A stretch of 60,451 nucleotides of DNA, from contig JAKJGY010000004.1 in assembly GCA_022704145.1 (NCBI GenBank), positions 1 to 60,451 on the forward strand, given 5' to 3'. The position numbers and the translations under genes are program-made. The notes under the pieces are model-generated. The model did not search any database, had not been told where the DNA came from, and saw only the letters and a list, made by a program, of their open reading frames with translations. This DNA comes from Verrucomicrobiota bacterium (GTDB lineage Bacteria; Verrucomicrobiota; Kiritimatiellia; RFP12; UBA1067). Positions 1 to 5,831 of this stretch are shown one piece after another. The stretch's first letter is position 1. Every line of letters starts with the position of its first letter.

Positions 1-105
1 GCGGCGGGCCAGTTGACGCGAAACGCCCTGTCGGACCAGCCATGGAGACGCGGCAACAGTGCCGGGGGGCCACTGTTTCAGCAATTGGTTTACTTTTGAC
101 TCCAT
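1..105 (-). CDS. AbiEi-family antitoxin (type IV toxin-antitoxin), N-terminal fragment running off the left edge
   Basis: Only the first 35 codons lie in the window; the gene continues beyond base 1. The translation begins MESKVNQLLKQWPPGTVAAS and goes on with PWLVRQGVSRQLARR. This resembles the N-terminal winged-helix segment of AbiEi-type antitoxins and regulators, where a short helix, a W-P-x-G-T-V turn and a G-V-S-R-x-L-A recognition helix are typical. In that family the antitoxin represses its own operon and opposes an AbiEii nucleotidyltransferase toxin, which would be encoded further left. The ATG at 105-103 is preceded by CGGAG about 8 nt upstream. A promoter with an inverted repeat lies at 179-207. 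The family call is by pattern recognition on a short fragment; toxin and C-terminal domain cannot be seen. Confidence 0.62.
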   Translation of the reverse strand, partial: MESKVNQLLKQWPPGTVAASPWLVRQGVSRQLARR

Positions 106-178
106 TTTGACAACTCCGAGTTTACATCAGGTGCGGACGGATGAACTAAAGCCATATTCGGTTTGACTTGATGCGAAT

Positions 179-207
179 AATGTAAACTTCTGGTTTACAA
201 AAATCAA
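179..207 (-). promoter_or_regulatory. Sigma-70-type promoter of the AbiEi-like gene with overlapping operator
   Basis: On the minus strand a TTGATT -35 (207-202) and a TACATT -10 (184-179) are separated by exactly 17 nt. The perfect inverted repeat TGTAAAC-N5-GTTTACA (181-199) fills the spacer and overlaps the -10. Further GTTTAC half-sites occur at 120-125 and 88-93. A repressor bound here would block RNA polymerase, matching the negative autoregulation known for AbiEi antitoxins. Assignment of AbiEi as the binder is inference. Confidence 0.6.
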
Positions 208-270
208 TATGAAATAAACCCTTGCGGGCGGGCTGGTAAAACGTTCAGTGTGGTTGAAGTCGATCTGCAA

Positions 271-468
271 TCAGGTGAGCGTCACACGGCAAGCAATTAC
301 TGATCCGTCCTCCGCCAGCATGGCTGTCAGTTGCTTGCGCTCGGTTTCCGAAAGTTGTTTGAACTGAGAGGCGAGGGCTGAGACCGGATCTTCGCCGCGT
401 TCTTTCAGTTTCTTGGGAAGCTTGGCGCTGGTATTGCCTTGGATGATTTTTGAGCCGGTGCCTTCCAC
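271..468 (-). CDS. Small hypothetical protein or gene remnant
   Basis: A 65-codon frame starts at a GTG (468-466), with no ATG in its open extension back to the stop at 505-507. The product is charged and probably helical (KLPKKLKERGEDPVSALASQ) with no family I recognise. It lies between tRNA-Tyr and the AbiEi-like gene, where an island integrase or its remnant might be expected, but no tyrosine-recombinase motif is visible. It could be a small gene, a decayed C-terminus or chance. If it is not real, 208-524 carries no gene. Confidence 0.25.
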   Translation of the reverse strand: MEGTGSKIIQGNTSAKLPKKLKERGEDPVSALASQFKQLSETERKQLTAMLAEDGSVIACRVTLT

Positions 469-524
469 CCGTCGTGTGAAGGCGGTTGCAGCGATGCGGC
501 CGCCTTATTGCTTGGGTGGCCCGA

Positions 525-562
525 CAAAAAAAGCCCTGCAGCGGTTAGGCTGCAGGGCTTCC
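525..562 (-). terminator. Rho-independent terminator downstream of tRNA-Tyr
   Basis: On the minus strand a 9-bp GC-rich stem (AGCCCTGCA at 559-551 pairing with 540-532) with a 10-nt loop is followed by a run of T residues (532-525). It lies a few bases after the encoded CCA end of tRNA-Tyr. Confidence 0.85.
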
Positions 563-568
563 TGAAGA

Positions 569-654
569 TGGTGGTGGGGCTTGGATTCGAACCAAGGAAG
601 GCGTTCGCCAGCAGATTTACAGTCTGCCCCGTTTGGCCGCTTCGGTACCCCACC
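569..654 (-). tRNA. tRNA-Tyr (GUA anticodon)
   Basis: The cloverleaf has a 7-bp GGTGGGG/CCCCACC acceptor stem (654-648 with 579-573), discriminator A and an encoded CCA (571-569). The anticodon loop reads CTGTAAA (GUA), and the T-loop is TTCGAAT. A long variable arm makes it class II, as expected for bacterial tRNA-Tyr. The 3' end faces the AbiEi-like accessory segment, the usual geometry of a tRNA used as an integration site. Confidence 0.95.
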
Positions 655-728
655 GGATCGGTTGCGCAGACTATCGCAAAAACGGTTCGGCCTGTCAACG
701 GGCGATTGGCGATTTTTTCGTTCGGCGG

Positions 729-758
729 TTGACGGCGGCAGGCGCTTCCTGATATTCT
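729..758 (+). promoter_or_regulatory. Sigma-70-type promoter for rpsU
   Basis: TTGACG (729-734) and TATTCT (753-758) are separated by 18 nt and lie about 60 nt upstream of rpsU. Confidence 0.55.
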
Positions 759-818
759 AGACCTTCATTTTTTACCTGAGCGGTCGCGTTCACACGGGGC
801 CGAAGGTCTGGAGAGGGG

Positions 819-1025
819 GTGACAAGCGTGATTCAGATCCGATTGAAGAAGGGCGAGTCGGTTGAGCGTGGGCTCAAGCGCCTGAAGAAGATCATGGATA
901 AGGAGGGGCTGCTGAAGCAGCTCAGGAACAACCGGTATTTCGAGAAGCCTTGTGAGAAGGCCCGTCGGAAGTCCGCGCGCGCCCGAATCCGCAACAACTC
1001 GCGCCGCCTGATGCGCGAGCTGTGA
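819..1025 (+). CDS. rpsU: 30S ribosomal protein S21 (bS21)
   Basis: This 68-residue, very basic protein begins MTSVIQIRLKKGESVERGLK and carries the conserved S21 pattern of an N-terminal beta strand, then G/N-E-S-x-E, two long basic helices and a C-terminal Arg/Lys-rich tail (KARRKSARARIRNN). In the family it binds the 30S platform near the anti-Shine-Dalgarno end of 16S rRNA and assists initiation. The GTG at 819 follows GGAG (810-813) by 5 nt; an in-frame GTG at 828 is an alternative. It is a single-gene unit with its own promoter and terminator. Confidence 0.93.
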   Translation: MTSVIQIRLKKGESVERGLKRLKKIMDKEGLLKQLRNNRYFEKPCEKARRKSARARIRNNSRRLMREL

Positions 1026-1051
1026 GCCTCTCGGTTCACGCTTGACAGGAA

Positions 1052-1085
1052 GGGGGCGCTCCGGCTTAGCCGGGGCGCCCTTTTT
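1052..1085 (+). terminator. Rho-independent terminator of rpsU
   Basis: A GC-rich hairpin (GGGGGCGCTCCGG, short loop, then CCGGGGCGCCC) is followed by TTTTT at 1081-1085, 27 nt after the rpsU stop. It ends just before the convergent nth gene. Confidence 0.8.
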
Positions 1086-1090
1086 GCATT

Positions 1091-1735
1091 TCAGGCCTGC
1101 CGCGCGGGGCAGTAGGCGGCGAGGGGGCAGCCGGCGCAGTGGGGGTTGCGGGGGCCGCAGCGGGTCTGGCCGAAGGCGACCAGGTAGGAGTTCCAGGTCT
1201 TCCAGTAGCGTACGGGCAGGCAGCCGCGGAGTGCCATCTCAGTGTCGTAAGGGGTCTTGGTGCGGACGAGTCCGAGGCGGTTGGTGATGCGGTGGACGTG
1301 GACGTCGACGCAGATCGCGGGCTTGTCGAAGCCGAGGGCGACCACGAGGTTGGCGGTCTTACGGCCGACGCCGGGCAGCTCGCAGAGCGCCTCGACGGTG
1401 TCGGGCAGGACGCCGCCGAAGCGTTGGTCGAGGACGTCCGGCAGTTGCTTGAGGTGGCGCGCCTTGTCGCGGAAGAAGCCGACGGGGTAGATGGTGCGCT
1501 CCAGCTCGTCGGGCGGGATGCGGCGCAGGTCGTCGGGGGCGCTCACCTTTTGGAAGAGCCGGCCGCAGGCCGCTGCCGTGCAGGCGTCTTTGGTGCGCGC
1601 GCTGAGGATCGTCCCGACGAGCACCAGGAAGGGGTCGCGCGTCTGCACGGCGACGAGGTCGATGATCGGGGCTTTGACGCTGTAGAAGGCCTTCTTCAGC
1701 GCGCGATTGACGGCGGGGAGGTCGGAGAGGGTCAT
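1091..1735 (-). CDS. nth: Endonuclease III (DNA glycosylase/AP lyase)
   Basis: The 214-residue protein is a full-length Nth. It should remove oxidised pyrimidines and cut the abasic site during base-excision repair. The helix-hairpin-helix ELPGVGRKTAN (residues 119-129) contains the catalytic Lys126, and the general-base Asp144 follows in CVDVHVHRITN. Their 18-residue spacing equals that of the E. coli enzyme. The C-terminus has the [4Fe-4S] signature C-x6-C-x2-C-x5-C (CGPRNPHCAGCPLAAYC). The start codon overlaps the stop of the UPF0210 gene at base 1735, so the two are probably cotranscribed. Confidence 0.93.
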   Translation of the reverse strand: MTLSDLPAVNRALKKAFYSVKAPIIDLVAVQTRDPFLVLVGTILSARTKDACTAAACGRLFQKVSAPDDLRRIPPDELERTIYPVGFFRDKARHLKQLPDVLDQRFGGVLPDTVEALCELPGVGRKTANLVVALGFDKPAICVDVHVHRITNRLGLVRTKTPYDTEMALRGCLPVRYWKTWNSYLVAFGQTRCGPRNPHCAGCPLAAYCPARQA

Positions 1736-3108
1736 CAGTTCATCAGGCTGTGGATAGGGGCGGGGATCTGGCCGCCGCGGTTGACGAAGATCTCGGCGCC
1801 GCAGGGGCTGGCGGGCCTCGTGACGGTGCCGGCGCCGAAGAGGCCGCCGAAGTCGACCCAGTCGCCGGGCTTGGCGTCCGGCACGGGGATCAGGCGCACG
1901 CCGGTGGTCTTGCGGCTTGTGATCCCGATGGCGGCCTCGTCAAGGATGATGCCGGCGACGGTCTCGGCGGAGGTTGAGCTGGGCAGCAGGATCATGTCGA
2001 GCCCGACGGAGCAGACGGCGGTCATCGCCTCGAGCTTCTCGAGGGTGAGGGTGCCGTCGGTCACGGCCTGGGAGAGGGCGTGGTCCTCCATGACGGGGAT
2101 GAAGGCGCCGGAGAGCCCGCCTACGGAACTGGAGGCGAAGGCGCCGCCCTTCTTGACCGCGTCGTTGAGCAGCATGACGGCGGCGGTGGTTCCGGGGGCG
2201 CCGATCAGCCGGACGCCCATGCTCTGGTAGATCTCGCCGACGGAGTCGCCCACGCGCGGGGTGGGGGCGAGCGAGAGGTCGACCACGCCGAAGGGGATGT
2301 TGAGGCGGTCGGCGACCTCGCGTCCGATCAGCTCGCCGGTGCGGGTGACGCGGAAGGCGGTATGCTTGATCTCCTCGGCGATCTCGTTGAGGGTCGCCTC
2401 GGGGTCGTGCTGCACGAGGCGGTCGATCGCGCGCTTGACGACGCCGGGGCCGCTCACGCCGACGTTGATGACACATTCCGGCTCGCCGGGGCCGAGCATC
2501 GCGCCGGCCATGAAGGGGTTGTCCTCGGGCATGTTGGCGAAGACCACGATCTTGGCGCAGCCGAAACCGCGGGTGTCGCGCGAACGGTCGGCGGTCTCGA
2601 TGATCTTCCGGGCGAGGAGGTTGACGGCGTCCACATTGATGCCGGCCTTGGTGGTGCCCACGTTGAAGGAGGAGCAGACGCGGCGGGTGGCGGTGAGCGC
2701 GAGGGGCAGGGAGTCGATCAGGGTGCGCTCGCCCGGCGTCACGCCTTTCTGGACAAGGGCCGAGTAACCGCCGAGCAGGTCGATCCGGACCAGCTCCGCG
2801 GCGGCGTCGAGCGCGCGGCAGACCCGCACGGCGGTCTCGACGGAGTGCCCTTCGAGCAGCAGGCTGACGGGCGAGACGGCGATGCGCTTATTGACGATCG
2901 GCAGGCCGTACTTCGCGCTGACCTCGTCGCAGAAGCGCACCAGGTTGCCGGCCTTCTCGACGATACGGGCGTAGACGGCGGCGGCCAGTTTGTCGGGGTC
3001 CGGGTTGGCGCAGACGTTGAGGTTGACGCCGAGCGTGACCGCACGGACGTCGAGGTTTTCCTCGCGCACCATGCGGATGGTGGAGAGCACATCTTGTCTG
3101 GCTAGCAT
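1735..3108 (-). CDS. UPF0210 / PFL-family (DUF711) protein
   Basis: At 457 residues this has the usual length of UPF0210 (DUF711, 'PFL family') proteins, which are distantly related to anaerobic glycyl-radical enzymes but whose reaction is not established. Recognisable stretches are DVLSTIRMVREENLDVRAVT near the N-terminus, the Gly-rich CVINVGVSGPGVVKRAI and the C-terminal KTTGVRLIPVPDAKPGDWVD. The gene follows an ACT-domain gene (UPF0237-like) on the same strand with a 30-nt gap. This pairing recurs in distant bacteria such as streptococci. The last base is shared with nth. Confidence 0.88.
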   Translation of the reverse strand: MLARQDVLSTIRMVREENLDVRAVTLGVNLNVCANPDPDKLAAAVYARIVEKAGNLVRFCDEVSAKYGLPIVNKRIAVSPVSLLLEGHSVETAVRVCRALDAAAELVRIDLLGGYSALVQKGVTPGERTLIDSLPLALTATRRVCSSFNVGTTKAGINVDAVNLLARKIIETADRSRDTRGFGCAKIVVFANMPEDNPFMAGAMLGPGEPECVINVGVSGPGVVKRAIDRLVQHDPEATLNEIAEEIKHTAFRVTRTGELIGREVADRLNIPFGVVDLSLAPTPRVGDSVGEIYQSMGVRLIGAPGTTAAVMLLNDAVKKGGAFASSSVGGLSGAFIPVMEDHALSQAVTDGTLTLEKLEAMTAVCSVGLDMILLPSSTSAETVAGIILDEAAIGITSRKTTGVRLIPVPDAKPGDWVDFGGLFGAGTVTRPASPCGAEIFVNRGGQIPAPIHSLMN

Positions 3109-3138
3109 GGGGGGTCTCGGTTAGGGGGTTGCGTCGGC

Positions 3139-3726
3139 TTAGCGCCCGATCAGCGACTTGATCGGGCCGACCTCGTTGGTGGCGCGGAAGATATTCTCGT
3201 GGCAGAGCAGGCCGATCAGGCCGCGCTCGGACATGGCGGTGCGGAACCCCTCCTGGATGGCGCGGAAGTCCACGGTTTCCGGGACGGAGACCTGGGCGAT
3301 ATAGACGACCTGGCCCGCGTCCTCCTCGACCATCCAGTCCTCGATGTTGACGCCGTGGTCGACCAGGAAGGAGGTGATCGCGAGGATGGTTCCCGGCCGG
3401 TCCTGGCCGCGGGTCATGGCGACGAAGCGCGAGCCGCTGGAGGGGGCAGGGGCGTGCGCCACGGGGCTGTCGAGGACGGTGACGACGGCCTCGGACTCCA
3501 GGGCGGAGTCCAGCAGGGCGCGCAGCGCCTCGGGCGTGACGGGTGCGGGGTGCTCGGAGGTGAAGACCAGCGTGAAGAAGCCGTCCACGACGGTCTGGCG
3601 GATCGCGCCGATGTTGCCGTCGAGGGCGAAAACGGCCTGGGTGACATCCCGAAGAAGTCCGACGCGGTCGGGCACGAGCACAGACGTGATCAGGCGCCGG
3701 GTGGCGGCCGGGGCGGGCTTATGCAT
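3139..3726 (-). CDS. Tandem ACT-domain protein (UPF0237/GcvR-like)
   Basis: The protein has 195 residues from the ATG at 3726-3724. A longer in-frame extension to 3783 is rejected because it would run almost to the tRNA-Thr gene. Two ACT folds are visible. The first starts ITSVLVPDRVGLLRDVTQAV, where D-R-x-G-L is the ligand-binding turn. The second starts VAMTRGQDRPGTILAITSFL. Double-ACT proteins of this type sense amino acids, for example GcvR, which controls glycine cleavage. Being next to UPF0210 suggests it regulates that protein, as in the paired families elsewhere. The ligand is unknown. Confidence 0.82.
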   Translation of the reverse strand: MHKPAPAATRRLITSVLVPDRVGLLRDVTQAVFALDGNIGAIRQTVVDGFFTLVFTSEHPAPVTPEALRALLDSALESEAVVTVLDSPVAHAPAPSSGSRFVAMTRGQDRPGTILAITSFLVDHGVNIEDWMVEEDAGQVVYIAQVSVPETVDFRAIQEGFRTAMSERGLIGLLCHENIFRATNEVGPIKSLIGR

Positions 3727-3785
3727 GGGTGGTGCCCTAAAGCAAAGACCCCGAACGCCGCCGTGCGGACTTCGAGGTCTCAAGG

Positions 3786-3861
3786 TGGAGCCAACGATCC
3801 GGATCGAACGGACGACCTGATCATTACGAATGATCTGCTCTACCAGCTGAGCTACGTTGGC
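3786..3861 (-). tRNA. tRNA-Thr (CGU anticodon)
   Basis: This 76-nt class I tRNA has the acceptor stem GCCAACG/CGTTGGC, D-arm TAGCTCAGCTGGTAGAGCA, anticodon loop TTCGTAA (CGU) and T-loop TTCGATC. The discriminator is T and the CCA is encoded (3788-3786). It ends 59 nt upstream of the ACT-domain gene on the same strand. The IS30 element lies 82 bp upstream of its 5' end. Confidence 0.95.
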
Positions 3862-3930
3862 TTAAAAACGAGGTGTAATTTACCTTTTCAGGGCCGAATA
3901 AGTCAAGCGGCACCTGCCAAAAAATTACCC

Positions 3931-3943
3931 CGCGATTTTTTTC
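3931..3943. repeat. Target-site duplication, left copy (13 bp)
   Basis: The 13-mer CGCGATTTTTTTC directly abuts the left inverted repeat of the IS30 element. An identical copy abuts the right end at 5710-5722. Removing the element plus one copy restores a plausible uninterrupted intergenic sequence. Confidence 0.75.
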
Positions 3944-3969
3944 GGTCGATTGACAAAGTAAGTTAGCCC
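3944..3969 (+). repeat. IS30 element left terminal inverted repeat
   Basis: A 26-bp end that matches the right end in inverted orientation at 24 of 26 positions; the inner 18 bp, GACAAAGTAAGTTAGCCC (3952-3969), match perfectly. Confidence 0.82.
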
Positions 3970-4161
3970 CCTGGGCTGGGGAAAGGGCGCGGTTAGTCTG
4001 CCGGAGGTGGAGGGCGCGGTTAGTGCGCCGGAGGTGGGGCGCGGTTTCCCCCCCCCTCCCCCCGGGGGGAGGGGGCGCGGTTAGTCTGCCATTTTCCGCC
4101 GGCATTCGGTTCCATGCTGCACGCCCCGCAATGACGCGGGGCGGCAACAGAAGGAGCCGTC

Positions 4162-5454
4162 ATGGCAAAGAACAAGCACCTCACGGACGCGGAGCGTCTG
4201 GAGATCGAGCACGGGCTGAGGCACGGCCTCTCCCTCAAGAAGATCGCCGCGAAGATCGGCAAGCACCATTCGACCGTCGCGAGGGAGATCCTCGCGCGCA
4301 GCGTCTTTAGCGAAAAGGGCGCGTACGGGCGCGTCACCAACCGCTGCGTGTCGCGCCTCTCGTGCGACCGGCGGCAGCTCTGCGCGGACAGGCCCGACTG
4401 CACCAGGCGCTGCTCGGCGTGCCGCCTCTGCAACGCGGCGTGCCCGGACTTCGAGGAGGAGGCCTGCCCGAGGCTCGCCGCCGCGCCCTACGTCTGCAAC
4501 GGCTGCCGGGACGGGCGGGCCTGCGTGCTCCGCAAGCGCTACTACCTGCACAACCCGGCCCACAAGAACTACCGCGACATCCTCGTCGCGTCGCGCGAGG
4601 GCGCGAACATCACGCAGGGCGAGCTGCTCGACCTCGACGGGCTGCTCAGCCCGCTCGTGAGGGGCGGCCAGTCCGTCCACCACGTGATCGCGAACAACCC
4701 GGACCGCTTCAGCGTGAACGAGAAGACCGTCTACCGCTACGTCGCCGGCGGACTGCTCCGCGCCAAGAACGGCGACATGCCGCGCGTCTGCTCGCTCAAG
4801 CCGCGCGCCCGCAAACCCGTCGAGCACAAGGTGGACACCAAGTGCCGCGTCGGGCGCACCTACGCCGACTTCCAGGCGTTCACCGCCGCCAACCCCGACG
4901 CCCGCGTGGCCGAGATGGACTCCGTCATCGGGCGCGTGGGCGGCAAGGTGCTGCTGACGCTCATGTTCAGGGACTGCGGCCTCATGCTCGCGTTCCTCCG
5001 CGGCCGCAACGACTCGCAGTCCGTCATCGACGCCTTCGCCCTGCTCTGGGAACTGGCCGGACCGGACCTCTTCCGCCGGCTCTTCCCCGTCCTGCTCACC
5101 GACAACGGCTCCGAGTTCAGCAACCCCCTCGCCCTTGAGAGCGCCCCCGACGGCTCCCCGAGGTCGCGCCTGTTCTACTGCGACCCCTGCGCCTCCTGGC
5201 AGAAGGGCCGCGTCGAGCGCAACCACGAGTTCCTGCGTCTCGTCCTGCCCAAGGGGACGTCCTTCGACGCCCTGACGCAGAACGACGTCGACAGGGTGCT
5301 CTCGCACGTCAACAGCTACTCCCGCCCCGCCCTCAATGACAGGGCGCCGTTCGACCTGTTCGCCTTCACCTACGGGGCCGGACTCCTCGCCAAGCTCGGG
5401 ATGTCGCGGATACCCGCGAACCGCATCGTCCTGAAGCCCTCGCTGCTCGGCTAG
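4162..5454 (+). CDS. IS30-family transposase with Cys-rich domain
   Basis: The 430-residue protein starts at an ATG preceded by AAGGAG. The N-terminus (LTDAERLEIEHGLRHGLSLK, then IAAKIGKHHSTVAREI) is the helix-turn-helix typical of IS30 transposases. Residues 68-121 hold eleven cysteines, probably zinc-binding, a domain seen in one IS30 subgroup. The RNase H-like catalytic core shows the DDE residues Asp253 (EMDSVIG), Asp314 (LLTDNGSEF) and Glu352 (KGRVERNHEFLR), followed by the LPKGT motif of the family. No frameshift or stop interrupts it. The codons are more C-ending than those of neighbouring genes, consistent with horizontal arrival. Confidence 0.92.
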   Translation: MAKNKHLTDAERLEIEHGLRHGLSLKKIAAKIGKHHSTVAREILARSVFSEKGAYGRVTNRCVSRLSCDRRQLCADRPDCTRRCSACRLCNAACPDFEEEACPRLAAAPYVCNGCRDGRACVLRKRYYLHNPAHKNYRDILVASREGANITQGELLDLDGLLSPLVRGGQSVHHVIANNPDRFSVNEKTVYRYVAGGLLRAKNGDMPRVCSLKPRARKPVEHKVDTKCRVGRTYADFQAFTAANPDARVAEMDSVIGRVGGKVLLTLMFRDCGLMLAFLRGRNDSQSVIDAFALLWELAGPDLFRRLFPVLLTDNGSEFSNPLALESAPDGSPRSRLFYCDPCASWQKGRVERNHEFLRLVLPKGTSFDALTQNDVDRVLSHVNSYSRPALNDRAPFDLFAFTYGAGLLAKLGMSRIPANRIVLKPSLLG

Positions 5455-5683
5455 AGACGCGCGGCGGCAACACCGCGCCGCCCCGCGGGGCAGGCGCATG
5501 ACAGGGGGCGCACTTTCCATGTCCGAAAAACGGGACTGCGGCGCGCCGCGTTCCTGCACGCACTTTTTCGGCCCACTCCCCGCCCTCGCCACGCCCCGAA
5601 AACCGCAAACAGACGGCATCAGGCGGGTTGGAGCCCCTTTTCGGACAGACTAACCGCGCCCCCAGGCGCAGTTACCCCGCCAA

Positions 5684-5709
5684 GGGCTAACTTACTTTGT
5701 CCATTGACC
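5684..5709 (-). repeat. IS30 element right terminal inverted repeat
   Basis: A 26-bp end, the inverted partner of 3944-3969. The sequence inside it (5455-5683) has no gene. It holds GC-rich hairpin-forming sequence after the transposase stop and one subterminal repeat copy at 5646-5661. Confidence 0.82.
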
Positions 5710-5722
5710 CGCGATTTTTTTC
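5710..5722. repeat. Target-site duplication, right copy (13 bp)
   Basis: Exact direct copy of 3931-3943, starting at the base after the right inverted repeat. Confidence 0.75.
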
Positions 5723-5734
5723 TCCGTTTTTCAA

Positions 5735-5763
5735 TTGCGGTGGCAGTACAGGAAAGGTAAACT
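5735..5763 (+). promoter_or_regulatory. Candidate sigma-70 promoter for PEP carboxykinase
   Basis: TTGCGG (5735-5740) and TAAACT (5758-5763) are separated by 17 nt and lie 12 bp downstream of the IS30 target duplication. The insertion therefore seems to have spared the promoter core but removed anything upstream of it. Confidence 0.4.
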
Positions 5764-5831
5764 GTCGCGCCAACTTTCGCAGCCCCCGTGCCCGGAGCAT
5801 GCGGCTGGCTGTTGGAGGTGACAAACCGCCA

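Larger units (their letters stand above)
3944..5709 (+). mobile_element. IS30-family insertion sequence, complete
   Basis: The element is 1766 bp. Its terminal inverted repeats are 26 bp (3944-3969 and 5684-5709) and match at 24 positions, the inner 18 perfectly. It has one transposase gene. Subterminal regions hold repeated motifs: GGGCGCGGTTAGT[C/G][T/C]G at 3985-4000, 4012-4027 and 4073-4088, a partial copy at 4037-4047, and the reverse complement at 5646-5661. A 25-bp C/G-only palindrome-like stretch sits at 4051-4075. The element is flanked by a 13-bp direct repeat, much longer than the 2-3 bp usual for IS30. It looks intact and possibly active. Confidence 0.85.

Noticed and set aside
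508..732. A 74-codon plus-strand frame
   Set aside because: It spans the tRNA-Tyr gene and its terminator on the opposite strand.
4081..5619. A 512-codon open frame antisense to the transposase
   Set aside because: It is a mirror of the IS30 transposase in a GC-rich element, with no protein family features.
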